Counted from the stretch's first letter, positions 1-7,436 are shown. The stretch is 33,255 bases of DNA from an uncultured Microbulbifer sp. (GCF_947489355.1 NZ_CANLDD010000049.1:1-33255); one strand, 5' to 3'. Program-made: numbers and translations. The notes: generated by a model not told the origin, from the letters alone.

Positions 1-69
1 CAGCACAACGATGGTATACCACCTGCAAAGGCGGAAGAAAATCTTAACTTACTGTCCGGAAAAAGTTGA
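1..69 (+). CDS. IS3-family transposase OrfB, C-terminal end (cut by window edge)
   Basis: Frame 1 reads directly from the window edge as QHNDGIPPAKAEENLNLL followed by SGKS and a TGA stop at 67-69. This is the usual C-terminus of an IS3-family DDE integrase (OrfB), where a Tyr-rich segment is followed by RPHQ/HND-G-PPAKAEE. Only 22 codons are present, so whether the element is intact cannot be judged. The stop lies inside the terminal repeat that ends at 77, as is normal for this IS group. The family call rests on the C-terminal motif plus the adjacent terminal repeat. Confidence 0.75.
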   Translation, partial: QHNDGIPPAKAEENLNLLSGKS

Positions 70-77
70 CCACTACA
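53..77 (+). repeat. Right terminal inverted repeat of the IS3-family element
   Basis: Read on the minus strand this begins TGTAGTGGTCAACTTTTTCC. The same first 12 bases (TGTAGTGGTCAA) recur at 32018-32029, next to another IS3 orfB remnant. The position just beyond the orfB stop fits the right end of an IS3-family element, and the element boundary is placed at about 77. Confidence 0.65.
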
Positions 78-87
78 TTTTCCACCT

Positions 88-158
88 AATTGGGTAAAGG
101 CGGTTTCTAGCCCGCCCTCCCTATACCACCATACATGCGGGTCCGCATACGGCGGTTC
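88..158 (-). ncRNA. Group II intron 3' end (domains V and VI), without its reverse transcriptase
   Basis: On the minus strand, 158-125 folds into a domain V-like hairpin. It has a lower helix of eight pairs (ACCGCCGT with ATGGTGGT, two G-U pairs), a two-base bulge on the 3' side, an upper helix ATGCG/CGCAT and the tetraloop GACC. It is followed by a domain VI-like stem (GGCGG/CCGCC around 97-116) and the tail TTTACCCAAT, which resembles the bulged-A branch region and 3' end of bacterial group II introns. No reverse-transcriptase reading frame lies upstream on this strand, so this is a 3' fragment. It abuts the IS3 end at 77. The domain assignment rests on architecture and remembered family pattern, not on a covariance-model search. 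Confidence 0.65.
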
Positions 159-192
159 ATTGGTCTTTTTGCGTTTTAGAGTTACAAATCTG

Positions 193-708
193 CTACTTTG
201 AGATTGCTGTCTCTACCAGACACCCACCCCCCCAAACTGGCCTCTGAGCCGGTTTTTTTACGCCTGGAGAAAGCATATACGGTTGTAACCATATGATTTT
301 ATTATAAATTATTTTGAAATGATGTAGACTGCGGGTTTTGGCGCCTTTTCTCTGCGCCGAAGTGTCGTCAAAATCACGATCCCTCCCCTCCCCTTGATGC
401 GCAACCAATGCAAAGCCGCGCCCCTTGCGCATCAAATCACCGCTGGCCAGCAGGGAATCGAACACAGGCTTGACCACCAGATTGCCGCCGCGCATTGCCC
501 GGTTGATCCGGCGTAAAACCGAACGCCGGCCAAATTCGCCGAGGCGGATACGCGTAGCCAGTTCCGTTTGCTGCGGGTTCAGCCCCGAAGTGCGCTTGGC
601 GTTGTCTGCAACCGTTTGTTGTGGCTTAACCGTGGGCGCTAAACGTTTAGAAATTGGAGTTGAACGTTCAACGCCCTCGGCTAAACGTTCAATCCGGGCG
701 CTGAACAT
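193..708 (-). pseudogene. Unidentified gene remnant, 5' end lost at the IS256 junction
   Basis: An open frame of 171 codons whose N-terminal side runs into the IS256 fragment near 735, so the natural start is probably missing. I do not recognise the family. Residues about 42-104 (LNPQQTELATRIRLGEF ... GRGFALV) look like a compact helical, winged-helix-type segment. The last 60 residues are low in complexity and may be read-through. The first 30 residues are encoded by a phased AACGTT repeat (641-717) and may not be real protein. It could be the tail of a plasmid- or ICE-type protein, but that is speculation. Confidence 0.3.
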
Positions 709-721
709 TCCTGAACAGTTA
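638..721. repeat. Helically phased AACGTT-type palindromic repeats
   Basis: Near-palindromic motifs AAACGTTT, TTGAACGTTCAA, AAACGTTC, GAACATTC and GAACAGTT are centred at about 644.5, 665.5, 686.5, 706.5 and 717. Three spacings are 20-21 bp, or two helical turns. Degenerate relatives (AACCGTTT, AACCGT) lie just to the left around 610-633. The array ends where the IS256 fragment begins. It could be a binding-site array, or the DNA shadow of a 7-residue protein period. Confidence 0.45.
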
Positions 722-1220
722 AACGCAAGCGGGGCAGCCAGACGATAGGATAAGCCGCCTCCAGATCGCGCTCACGCCACGCCTGAAGTTCAGGCAGCAG
801 CCTGTCTGTAACGGTGTTAATGGTACCGTTGGAGAGTTCCATACCGTAGATTTCGGCAATGTGTGTGCGGATGTCCTGATAGCTGTTGCCCAGGGCGAAC
901 AGGGCAATGAGCTTGCGCTCCAGCTCGTCGGTAAGCTGGGTTTGATGCTTCTTGACGATCTGTGACTCGAAGGTGCTGGCGCGGTCCCGTGGTGTCTGCA
1001 GCTCGAAGCTGCCCGTCGGGCTTCTCATGGTCTTGAATGTATGGCCATTTTTGCGGTTGGGCCTGTCCTCGCCGGCGAGGTGCTCCTCAAGCTCCGCGCT
1101 CATGGCTACTTCGATAAGCTGTTTGATCAGGGGAGTCAGAATGCCATCTTTGCCGCTGAGGTCTTTGCCCTCACGCAGCGCCTTGACAGCAGCATCCATA
1201 TCGAAAGTAGGTTTGGTCAT
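681..1220 (-). pseudogene. IS256-family transposase, N-terminal fragment
   Basis: The protein starts MTKPTFDMDAAVKALREGKD and shows the IS256 (mutator-like) N-terminal pattern: LIKQLIEVAMSAELEEHL, the EDRPNRKNGH block, the TPRDR segment with FESQIVKKHQ, and LIALFALGNSYQDIRTHIAEIYG followed by the catalytic-domain entry at AAYPIVWL. Family members run to about 400 residues and continue with D-A-I-H-Y after that point. Here homology stops at L162 (about position 735) and 17 unrelated residues follow. The DDE residues are therefore absent and the fragment cannot transpose. The ATG at 1220 has an AGAGATG-like ribosome site upstream. Confidence 0.85.
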
Positions 1221-1250
1221 AGGTCATCTCTTTTTTGCTAATGATAAAGA

Positions 1251-1276
1251 AATGACACAGAATTCTGAACACAACC
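1251..1276 (-). repeat. Probable left terminal repeat of the IS256 fragment
   Basis: The minus strand reads GGTTGTGTTCAGAATTCTGT and continues to 1251, about 30 bases upstream of the transposase start. IS256-family ends commonly begin with a G-rich stretch followed by a TGT..CAGAATT..TGACA-like sequence. No right end was found to pair with it, because the element is truncated at about 735. Confidence 0.4.
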
Positions 1277-1518
1277 CCATGGCCTGACCCAATATCTCCC
1301 AATCGTGCTGCTTTTAGCATTTCACCTCTCCCTAAGAATCAAAAAAATAAAATCCGATAACGCCCGCAACGAGCCCTGACAAAAAACAAATCCAACGGGC
1401 CCCAATTCACTAAAATTTCTAGTTCAAGCTTACATCACCACGAAAGAACCCGGGACTGGTATTACCGTTTTCATGCTGGTATCTGCTAGTTTTCACACGC
1501 CCCTGTTCTAACCGAAGG

Positions 1519-2097
1519 TTACTCGCCGAAATCCTCTTCCCATTGTTCAATATCATCGTCATCTGCTGACAAGGCATTGATAAATTCTTTAAAGTTGTCG
1601 CCAAGTTTGATTATGCCTTCAATATCAGAGGGTATGTCAGCCATATCATCAGCAAGAACTAGGGGTTTGATATCCTCAAGCGCAAAAACCTTGCCAATAC
1701 ACTTGCCCCTGATCACCAATCCAATCGATAAGTGGTTCCCGGATGCAATAATAAGGGCATCATTGACATTGCCTTCTATCATCGAACCTTCAAGCTCTTT
1801 TGTACAATAGAAAACAGAATGTTCATTTTCACTAGGTTCATATCCCGGAGAGAGAGCAAGGTTTGCGAAAAACTCTATAGGTAGAGAAACTTGATTTGTT
1901 TTATAGCGGTGAGGAAGAGGCGAGAAACCTGCCCCACAGTTCCGATAAAATGCCACATATTGCTTCAGGCTTTCATGGTCCTGAAAACTGAACTCAAATG
2001 CCTTTTCATGATAGGTAATTCCCGTATCCAGTTGCTCGTTTAAATCCGGATATCCATATTTTATAGTCTGCACATCTACTCCGGACTGAACAATCAT
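1519..2097 (-). CDS. SUKH-superfamily (SMI1/KNR4-like) putative immunity protein
   Basis: This 192-residue protein has the second half typical of SMI1/KNR4 (SUKH) domains: NDALIIASGNHLSIGLVIRGKCIGKVFAL, where a hydrophobic strand, a G-containing turn and a K-V-(F/Y) strand follow one another, then a helical LGDNFKEFINAL and an acidic tail. SUKH proteins usually neutralise toxins of contact-dependent or polymorphic secretion systems. The gene lies 21 bp downstream of the clearer SUKH gene at 2119-2625 in the same direction, so the two are probably co-transcribed. No toxin gene is present nearby. AT content is higher than in the core genes, which fits acquired DNA. Cognate toxin and function are unknown. 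Confidence 0.6.
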   Translation of the reverse strand: MIVQSGVDVQTIKYGYPDLNEQLDTGITYHEKAFEFSFQDHESLKQYVAFYRNCGAGFSPLPHRYKTNQVSLPIEFFANLALSPGYEPSENEHSVFYCTKELEGSMIEGNVNDALIIASGNHLSIGLVIRGKCIGKVFALEDIKPLVLADDMADIPSDIEGIIKLGDNFKEFINALSADDDDIEQWEEDFGE

Positions 2098-2118
2098 TTA
2101 AGCACAGCAAACTCATCA

Positions 2119-2625
2119 TCAAGAATCTGGGTCTTCATCAACAATTTGTGAAAAAAAACTGTCAAAACTATCCGCAAGAAATAAACATGCCTCAAGAAAA
2201 TCTTCTGTTGTTTCCAGCTCTTCTTCCGCCTCATCATCAAAACCAAAAATACGGCCTGTTTTCAGGTCCATCAATATATGTTCATGCTGCGCATCATTTG
2301 CAATTTTGATGTAATTATCAGGTGCAAAATAGTTACCCCTTAAATCTTCCGTCTGAAATGCAACTTTAAAAAAGTCGAAATACTTTTCAAACATTTTGCT
2401 CATACATTTATCTATTCTTTCAGATATACGCGGGAAAGCCGAAACACTGGCTACTGATTGATCATCACTATTATAAAAACATGGATCATCTCCAATCAGA
2501 TATCCGCCATTATGCTCTCTCAAAAAAGCAAGATAATCATCAGGAACCGGATATTTAGCCCACGCTTTAAAGGCTTCAATTTCCCCGTCATCAGCAGGCT
2601 GCGTAATCGGATTGATAAGAGGCAT
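2119..2625 (-). CDS. SMI1/KNR4 (SUKH) family putative immunity protein
   Basis: The conserved SUKH N-terminal pattern is clear: a helix with AFKAWAKYPVPDDYLAFLREHNGG, the YLIGDDP segment, then a strand-rich middle and a C-terminal helix (TTEDFLEACLFLADSFDSFF). ATG ATG at 2628/2625 follows AAAGGAAG. The second ATG has the better spacing, giving 168 residues (MPLINPITQ...). A longer reading to 2745 would run into IS30 DNA and lacks support. It probably forms a two-gene unit with 1519-2097. Such genes act in the cytoplasm by binding an incoming toxin. Here they are orphans between insertion-sequence fragments, which suggests remains of a polymorphic-toxin immunity island. Confidence 0.7.
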   Translation of the reverse strand: MPLINPITQPADDGEIEAFKAWAKYPVPDDYLAFLREHNGGYLIGDDPCFYNSDDQSVASVSAFPRISERIDKCMSKMFEKYFDFFKVAFQTEDLRGNYFAPDNYIKIANDAQHEHILMDLKTGRIFGFDDEAEEELETTEDFLEACLFLADSFDSFFSQIVDEDPDS

Positions 2626-2733
2626 CATTCTTCCTTTACTTCTTTCTTGGTTTCGGATAATAAGTGCAATTGGATAAGGACAAGAGCCAGCTGGTAGACT
2701 CCACGCCTCTCCCGACCAAGAGATGAAGCACTG

Positions 2734-3192
2734 ATGAATTACCACCAGCTGACCGAAGAAGAAAGATATCAGATTTACATATTAATGAAAGCAGAACATA
2801 ACCAGAACGCGATTGCGGCTTTGTTGAGACGCTCACCTTCAACGATTAGCCGGGAATTAAAGCGTAACCGGGGTTTGAGGGGTTACAGACCCGCCCAGGC
2901 CCAGCGCCTCAGTAACATTCGCAGAACTACGGTTCACAAAGCAATCAAAGTGACAGATGAGGTGAGAAGCTGGATAGAAAAGCTGCTTCGCCAGGAACTG
3001 AGCCCTCAACAAGTAGCAGACTACCTGTTGAGGCACAAGCAAGCGTCATTGCACCATAAGACGATTTATCAAATTGTTTACTCCGATAAGGCTGAAGGCG
3101 GCGATCTTTACAAGCATTTGCGAGTGCTCTCCAAACCCTACCGCAAACGGTATGGCCATTATGACCGACGTGGACAGATTATAAATCGGTAA
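2734..3192 (+). pseudogene. IS30-family transposase, N-terminal fragment
   Basis: The N-terminus MNYHQLTEEERYQIYILMKA is followed by the helix-turn-helix block AIAALLRRSPSTISRELKRN and then by LSPQQVADYLL and HKTIYQIVY, the standard order for IS30 transposases. Homology ends at the YGHYDRRGQI segment, around 3182, where the family normally continues into the DDE catalytic core. The reading frame then closes within a few codons in unrelated DNA (the IS66 tnpB remnant on the other strand). Full-length members are about 320-380 residues, so this 152-residue piece lacks the active site. Upstream, 2640-2733 probably holds the left end of the element. Confidence 0.88.
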
Positions 3193-3415
3193 ATCTCGAC
3201 TTCTCATTTCGCCTATAAAGGAACCAGAATCCCTTATCTTCCCAGTAGAGCATGCGAATTTTATCGGCTTTTTTATTGCGAAAGACAAAGAGCTGACCGG
3301 ATGTCGGATCTTTGTGTCACGTATCAGCCACCCACAGCACGACCCCATCAATCTGTTTTCGAAAATTGATCGGCTGACGGTAAAACCAGACTTTGCTATT
3401 AAACGGTAGCCACAT
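3185..3415 (-). pseudogene. IS66-family TnpB, broken by an in-frame stop and 3' truncation
   Basis: From the ATG at 3415 the minus strand translates to MWLPFNSKVWFYRQPINF, then RKQIDGVVLWVADT, a TGA stop, and HKDPTSGQLFVFRNKKADK followed by IRMLYWEDKGFWFLYRR. This is the IS66 Orf2/TnpB pattern (QIDGL, SGQLFVFRN, LYWDxxGFWLxYKR). The stop falls just before the DPTSGQLFVF block. The gene is cut off at about 3185, where it meets the IS30 fragment, so the IS66 tnpC transposase is missing altogether. It begins 6 bp after the tnpA stop, the normal IS66 arrangement. Confidence 0.8.
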
Positions 3416-3420
3416 CGTAT

Positions 3421-3747
3421 TTACAGGTCCATAAGCCCAGGAATTTGCGCCAACAATACTGGGCTATTGATCACCAGCTTTATGCTATTAGGGAACTCTA
3501 ATACACTCAGGTTTCCCGTAGTGGCTGTGGAAGACTTGATATCCACGGGAACAAAGTCAGGGATATCAGACACCGAGATTTGCTCAATTAGTTTGCAGTA
3601 CCAGTAGAGGAACTGGCTATAGTTTAGGTTGTGCTTACGAGTATAGGCGCGCTTGGATTGAGAGCTTTTCTCGTAGGCCCTGACATGACTTTGCCACTGC
3701 TGCTGATTCACGAGGCTTTCCTCCGAAGTTGATGGAGGGGGTATCAT
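3421..3747 (-). CDS. IS66-family accessory protein TnpA
   Basis: The protein carries the IS66 TnpA pattern: WQSHVRAYEKSSQSKRAY followed by KHNLNYSQFLYWYCKL, a short helix-turn-helix-like unit in which SQ..AYC..H.L....F.YW is typical, then a variable region ending in a strand pair (LSVLEFPNSIKLVI). I start it at the ATG at 3747 (MIPPPSTSEE, 108 residues). An upstream TTG at 3765 is possible. It appears intact, but its partner TnpB is broken and TnpC is absent, so the element is dead. It probably survives only as debris. Confidence 0.75.
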   Translation of the reverse strand: MIPPPSTSEESLVNQQQWQSHVRAYEKSSQSKRAYTRKHNLNYSQFLYWYCKLIEQISVSDIPDFVPVDIKSSTATTGNLSVLEFPNSIKLVINSPVLLAQIPGLMDL

Positions 3748-3894
3748 GGCAGCCTGCCAGAGCAAGTTGAATAATGTGGTTCATGTACCGCTTACGTTCT
3801 TGACAGAGAAGATTGAAGCTTAATTCGGTTGATCACTGATTCAAAGGTGAGTTCTGATTCGAGGTTTCAATAAAGCCTAGTACTGTATGTAAAT

Positions 3895-3934
3895 TCAAGT
3901 CTGCGAGCAGTTTTTCAACAGCCCGCAGACTTGA
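3895..3934. repeat. 11-bp perfect inverted repeat with 18-base loop
   Basis: TCAAGTCTGCG (3895-3905) pairs exactly with CGCAGACTTGA (3924-3934). The loop contains TTTTTCAACAGC, a sequence often seen at ends of insertion sequences. It lies in the non-coding space between the IS66 remnant and yccF. It could be an IS end, or a transcription stop for yccF on the minus strand, although no T-run follows. Confidence 0.55.
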
Positions 3935-4012
3935 TTTGACAATTACAATTAAAGAGACGCTTCAGTAGCCTGCCATACCGCACTCCGAGCAACAACTGGG
4001 GAATTACTTTCT

Positions 4013-4474
4013 CTATGTATCTTTTCTAATATTCTTGATTGTGGACTCTGCATTCGCGACTCTTGCTGCTTGGGCGACTTCTTTAGAGACAATTGTTTTC
4101 CCAATTGGAGCAAGGGCAAATCCTGCGAGTTTTAAGTGTTGGATGCCAAATGGTATTCCTATAATGATAATAAAATTCAACAGAGCAGATATCAAATGAC
4201 CTATAGCAAGCCACACTCCTGCAAAAACAAACCAGACGATATTGCCGATAATACCTAAAGTCCCAGTACCAATATCTTCCTCCCCCGTAAGTTCTTTTCT
4301 ACTTATTGCCTCGCTCCCAAAAGGGAAAAAAGCAAACTTACCAAATACGAAGCAGGCTTTTCCCCATGGTATCCCTATAATCGTAATAAACGCGATGATT
4401 CCAGCAACCCACCATGCAAGACCCATGACTAATCCGCCAAGGATAAACCATAAAAAATTTCCAATTAATCTCAT
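4013..4474 (-). CDS. yccF: YccF-domain inner-membrane protein
   Basis: The 153-residue sequence carries two copies of the YccF domain: residues 1-55 (MRLIGNFLWFILGGLVMGLA ... FITIIGIPWGKACFVFG) and about 70-130 (LGIIGNIVWFVFAGVWLAIG ... FIIIIGIPFGIQHLKLAGFA). Each has two hydrophobic helices around an I-G-I-P-(W/F)-G motif. Length matches E. coli YccF (about 148). The ATG at 4474 follows AAGGTGA. Family role is not established; it is a small membrane protein often linked to osmotic or ion-related functions only by context. It stands alone among IS fragments. Confidence 0.88.
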   Translation of the reverse strand: MRLIGNFLWFILGGLVMGLAWWVAGIIAFITIIGIPWGKACFVFGKFAFFPFGSEAISRKELTGEEDIGTGTLGIIGNIVWFVFAGVWLAIGHLISALLNFIIIIGIPFGIQHLKLAGFALAPIGKTIVSKEVAQAARVANAESTIKNIRKDT

Positions 4475-4615
4475 TAGTCACCTTCTTTCAATCAATTTTA
4501 TTTTATGCCAGAGTGTCACCTGGAGAATAATCTTACTCATCACCACCTCAAAACCTCCTCACTTTCACCGTTTTTCAGGCTCAAGAGGAGAGTCCCTTTT
4601 TAGAGTTTGACGCTA

Positions 4616-4996
4616 TTAAGCACTTTTTCCGATGCGCCAAGGTGGATTTTTGCGATTTTCTCCTGCGCAATAGAGTTTGAGCTTGTTGCCGGAAGGGTCT
4701 CTTAATATAGCTTCACGCCATAAATAGGGTTCGTTAGTCAATTCTTGTTCGAACTCTATACCTTTTGCTTTTAGATCAGAAATCCATTCATCGAGATCCC
4801 GATTTTCGAAGTAAATTACCTCACCATTCGAAAAATGCTCACCCATAAGTGATAAAGAAAAGGTTGAATCGCCTTCAGGACATTCAAATCTAGCGTAATG
4901 CGGTGTATCTACAATTTGTGTGAACCCCAGTTTTCGATAGAATTCTGAAGCTGATTCCATATTATTCACTGGTAAAATGACCTGGTTGAGGTTCAC
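4616..4996 (-). CDS. VOC-superfamily (glyoxalase/bleomycin-resistance fold) protein
   Basis: One VOC module of paired beta-alpha-beta-beta-beta units: NLNQVILPVNNMESASEFYRK then LGF at the N-terminus, and REAILRDPSGNKLKLYC at the C-terminus, which corresponds to the usual F.DP.GN..EL block. The start is GTG at 4996, five bases after a strong AAGGAGG site, giving 126 residues; a TTG at 5011 overlaps the ribosome site and is unlikely. The positions that normally hold the metal-binding His (first strand) and Glu (last strand) appear to be Gln and Lys, so the protein may be a non-metal binding or resistance-type VOC member. Substrate cannot be told. Confidence 0.8.
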   Translation of the reverse strand: MNLNQVILPVNNMESASEFYRKLGFTQIVDTPHYARFECPEGDSTFSLSLMGEHFSNGEVIYFENRDLDEWISDLKAKGIEFEQELTNEPYLWREAILRDPSGNKLKLYCAGENRKNPPWRIGKSA

Positions 4997-5145
4997 ATCT
5001 TCCTCCTTCAAACAAAAAAGAGATAGTTATACGCCCAATTATACCTATTTTGCTGTCCATGCGGCTTGTTGTTTGCCGAGAAGTTGAAGCAGAAACTCAC
5101 ACTGAGATTGAGGCTATTGGAGGGGGGGGATTCTATCAAAAAACT

Positions 5146-5540
5146 GGTCGAGCCCCCCAGCCGCAAACAGACCGCCGCTCACATGGTGGATACTCATCGG
5201 CTCAATGAATGGTCTTTCTGCAGGTAAGTGAACACCAACAGGACAGCCTACCAATATCGAGCCAGCAGCAAAGGGGTTGACATGCTGCGGGCACGCCTAA
5301 AGGAGCAGACGGTTGAGCAATCCGCTTGCGGCTACCAGTTCCTGCATGGCGTGTTGAAGGCGAGGGGATTAGCTATCAATAAGATGTCACCTGCCGGATC
5401 TACACCGAAAAGGGCCTGCAGGTAAGAACCAAGAAGCGCAAGAAACTCCAACAGTCACGCCAGCCAATGGAAGTGCCGCTAGCGGTCAATCAGCGCTGGT
5501 CCATAGACTCTATCTCTGATCAGCTCATTAGTGGCAGGCC
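5146..5540 (+). pseudogene. IS3-family OrfB remnant with stop and frameshift
   Basis: Translation from about 5146 gives LVEPPSRKQTAAHMVDTHRL then NEWSFCR, a TAA at about 5226, and VNTNRTAYQYRASSKG with DMLRARLKEQTVEQSACGYQ and FLHGVLKARGLAINK. After a frameshift near 5390 it continues as CRIYTEKGLQVRTKKRKK, then VPLAVNQRWSIDSISDQLISGR. This follows IS3 OrfB (helix-turn-helix region, R..GYR.LH.LL, RLY.E.GL..R...RK, then P...NQ.WS.DF..D at the first catalytic Asp). Homology ends at about 5540, before the remaining catalytic residues. It differs from the IS3 end at position 1 and is more decayed. Confidence 0.8.
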
Positions 5541-5610
5541 CAGATTGATGAGACCGCTAATACACATTCGAGTTGGTATCCGCAGCACTATATGGCGATG
5601 CCAATATAGT

Positions 5611-5691
5611 CGCCCCCTTGGGCGTCTGGCAGTAACGTGTCATGAATCCGCACAGGGTATTTTTTACTGGATACCAGACCGTTACCGCCAG
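5611..5691. repeat. Nested inverted repeats downstream of aceF
   Basis: CGCCC/GGGCG pairs at 5611-5624. CTGGCAGTAACG (5626-5637) pairs with CGTTACCGCCAG (5680-5691) with one mismatch. GGTAT/ATACC (5656-5660, 5671-5675) is nested inside. Together with the hairpin at 5735-5759 this makes the 200 bp after aceF highly foldable. Function is unknown; it could aid 3'-end protection of the aceEF transcript or be the end of a lost mobile element. Confidence 0.4.
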
Positions 5692-5734
5692 TTGAATTTT
5701 TACCCCTGGCACAGATTGTCACAACCGGTTGCGG

Positions 5735-5759
5735 GGGCAAAACCCTGGTGGTTTTGCCC
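5735..5759 (-). terminator. Hairpin after aceF (possible terminator, no U-run)
   Basis: GGGCAAAACC (5735-5744) pairs perfectly with GGTTTTGCCC (5750-5759) around a five-base loop, about 50 bases beyond the aceF stop on the minus strand. No T-run follows on that strand, so it may be a 3'-stabilising hairpin or a Rho-assisted stop rather than a classical intrinsic terminator. Confidence 0.5.
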
Positions 5760-5808
5760 TTGCCCATCAGCAAAACGGCCACCGGCCGTCTTTTATCCGC
5801 CGGGGCAA

Positions 5809-7419
5809 TTACAACAGCAGCCGGCGCACATCCGCCAGCACACTGACCAGGTAGGTCAAAAAGCGTCCCGCATCGCTGCCATTGACCGCGCGGTGATCGT
5901 AGGATAACGCCAGTGGCAACAGCTTCCGCGGTGCAAACGTCTCGCCATTCCACACCGGTTTCACAGCCAGTTTGGAAATCCCGAGGATGCCCACTTCCGG
6001 GGCATTGACAATCGGTGTGAAGCCGGTACCGCCAATCGCACCCAGACTGGAGATGGTAAAACAGGCGCCCTGCATTTCCTTCGTCTTCAGTTTGCCGTCG
6101 CGGGCCTTCATGGCTAACTCGCTGGCTTCCGCCACCAGTTCGTACAGCCCTTTTTTATCCACGTCCCGAATCACCGGCACCATCAGGCCCTTGGGTGTAT
6201 CCACCGCCATCCCCACATGCACATAGTCCTTGCGCACAATCTGCTCGCCATCCTTGTGCAGGGACACATTAAAGCTGGGCTCTGCGCGCAGGGCCGCGGC
6301 CACCGCTTTCAACAGAAAGGGTACCGGGGTGAGCTTCACGCCGCGCTTTTCCGCTTCGGCCTGCATGGACTTGCGGAAATCCTCCAGTTCAGTGATATCC
6401 GCATCGTCGAACTGGGTTACGTGGGGCACATTGAGCCAGTTGCGGGACATATTGGCCGCGGTGATCTTGTGGATCTTGCTCATGGGCGCCACATGCACCG
6501 GGCCGAACTGGCTGAAATCGATATCCGGCATCTCGGCGATACCGAGCCCACCGCCAACGGCACCGTGCTCGCCTTTTTTCACCTGCTCGCGGATATAGTG
6601 ATGCAGGTCACCCTTGGTCACACGATTACGCGGCCCCGAGGGCTTTACCCTGCTCAGGGTAACGCCCAGTTCCCGTGCCAGCTTGCGCACGGCAGGGCCG
6701 GCGTAAACCTGGGCGGCTGCCGTGAGATCCCGCTCCACCTGGTAATCCTTATGAGCAGCCGCTGGCGGTTCAGACGGCCGGGACACCTGCTGTTCTGGCG
6801 CACTCTGGGTAGGGGCGGCCGGCTCCTCTGCGGCTGTCGGGGCGGGCACCGCTTTCAGCACCCCCAGGGTATCGCCGGTGGAGACTTTATCGCCCTCTTT
6901 GAGGGCGATGGAAACCACGGTGCCGGCACTGGGGGAAGGCACGTCCATGGACGCCTTGTCACCCTCCACCACGATCAGCGAGTCGCCCTCGGCAACAGTG
7001 TCACCGGGCTGTACGCAAATCTCGATCACGTCCACCGCATCGGCGCCACCCAGATCCGGAATCAGGATAGGCGCCTCTTTCGGCTCGGCACTGGCAACGG
7101 CTGCGGGCGCTTCCGCTACCGGCTCGGGCTGGGCTGTCTGTGCCGGGGCCGCAGTGGGCTCCTCTACGGGGGCTGCCGTCACATCGGTTTCAATTTCGGC
7201 AATCACATCGCCCGCGGAGACCTTGTCACCCTCCTTTAGGCTGATGCTGAGGATTTTGCCAGCCACAGGGGCCGGCACATCCATGGAGGCTTTGTCGCCC
7301 TCCACCACAATCAGTGCATCCTCCTGCGCCACGGTATCGCCGGGTGCAACCGGAATTTCAATAACATCGACCTGATCGGCACCACCGAGGTCAGGCACTT
7401 TAATGACTTGTTTTGCCAT
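5809..7419 (-). CDS. aceF: Dihydrolipoyl acetyltransferase, E2 of pyruvate dehydrogenase
   Basis: Transfers the acetyl group from lipoamide to CoA in the cytoplasmic pyruvate dehydrogenase complex. The 536 residues show two lipoyl domains (about 1-78 and 115-190), each with the lipoylation motif EGDKASMDVP (Lys43 and Lys155). Ala/Pro-rich linkers follow each of them. The E1/E3-binding domain is at about 238-276 (AGPAVRKLARELGVTLSRVK), and the catalytic domain runs to the C-terminus. The active-site motif reads DHRAVNG, with His509 and Asn513 in place of the more common Asp; Asn at this site is known from Azotobacter-type E2p. The gene starts 17 bp after aceE, and AGGAGAG overlaps the aceE stop. 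An lpd gene does not follow; an IS3 remnant and inverted repeats do. Confidence 0.97.
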   Translation of the reverse strand: MAKQVIKVPDLGGADQVDVIEIPVAPGDTVAQEDALIVVEGDKASMDVPAPVAGKILSISLKEGDKVSAGDVIAEIETDVTAAPVEEPTAAPAQTAQPEPVAEAPAAVASAEPKEAPILIPDLGGADAVDVIEICVQPGDTVAEGDSLIVVEGDKASMDVPSPSAGTVVSIALKEGDKVSTGDTLGVLKAVPAPTAAEEPAAPTQSAPEQQVSRPSEPPAAAHKDYQVERDLTAAAQVYAGPAVRKLARELGVTLSRVKPSGPRNRVTKGDLHHYIREQVKKGEHGAVGGGLGIAEMPDIDFSQFGPVHVAPMSKIHKITAANMSRNWLNVPHVTQFDDADITELEDFRKSMQAEAEKRGVKLTPVPFLLKAVAAALRAEPSFNVSLHKDGEQIVRKDYVHVGMAVDTPKGLMVPVIRDVDKKGLYELVAEASELAMKARDGKLKTKEMQGACFTISSLGAIGGTGFTPIVNAPEVGILGISKLAVKPVWNGETFAPRKLLPLALSYDHRAVNGSDAGRFLTYLVSVLADVRRLLL

Positions 7420-7436
7420 AGGGACTCTGCCCTCTC

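Noticed and set aside
6217..7239. Long plus-strand frame opposite aceF
   Set aside because: It is the antisense shadow of a high-GC gene, with no ribosome site and a His/Gly/Arg-rich composition typical of such shadows.
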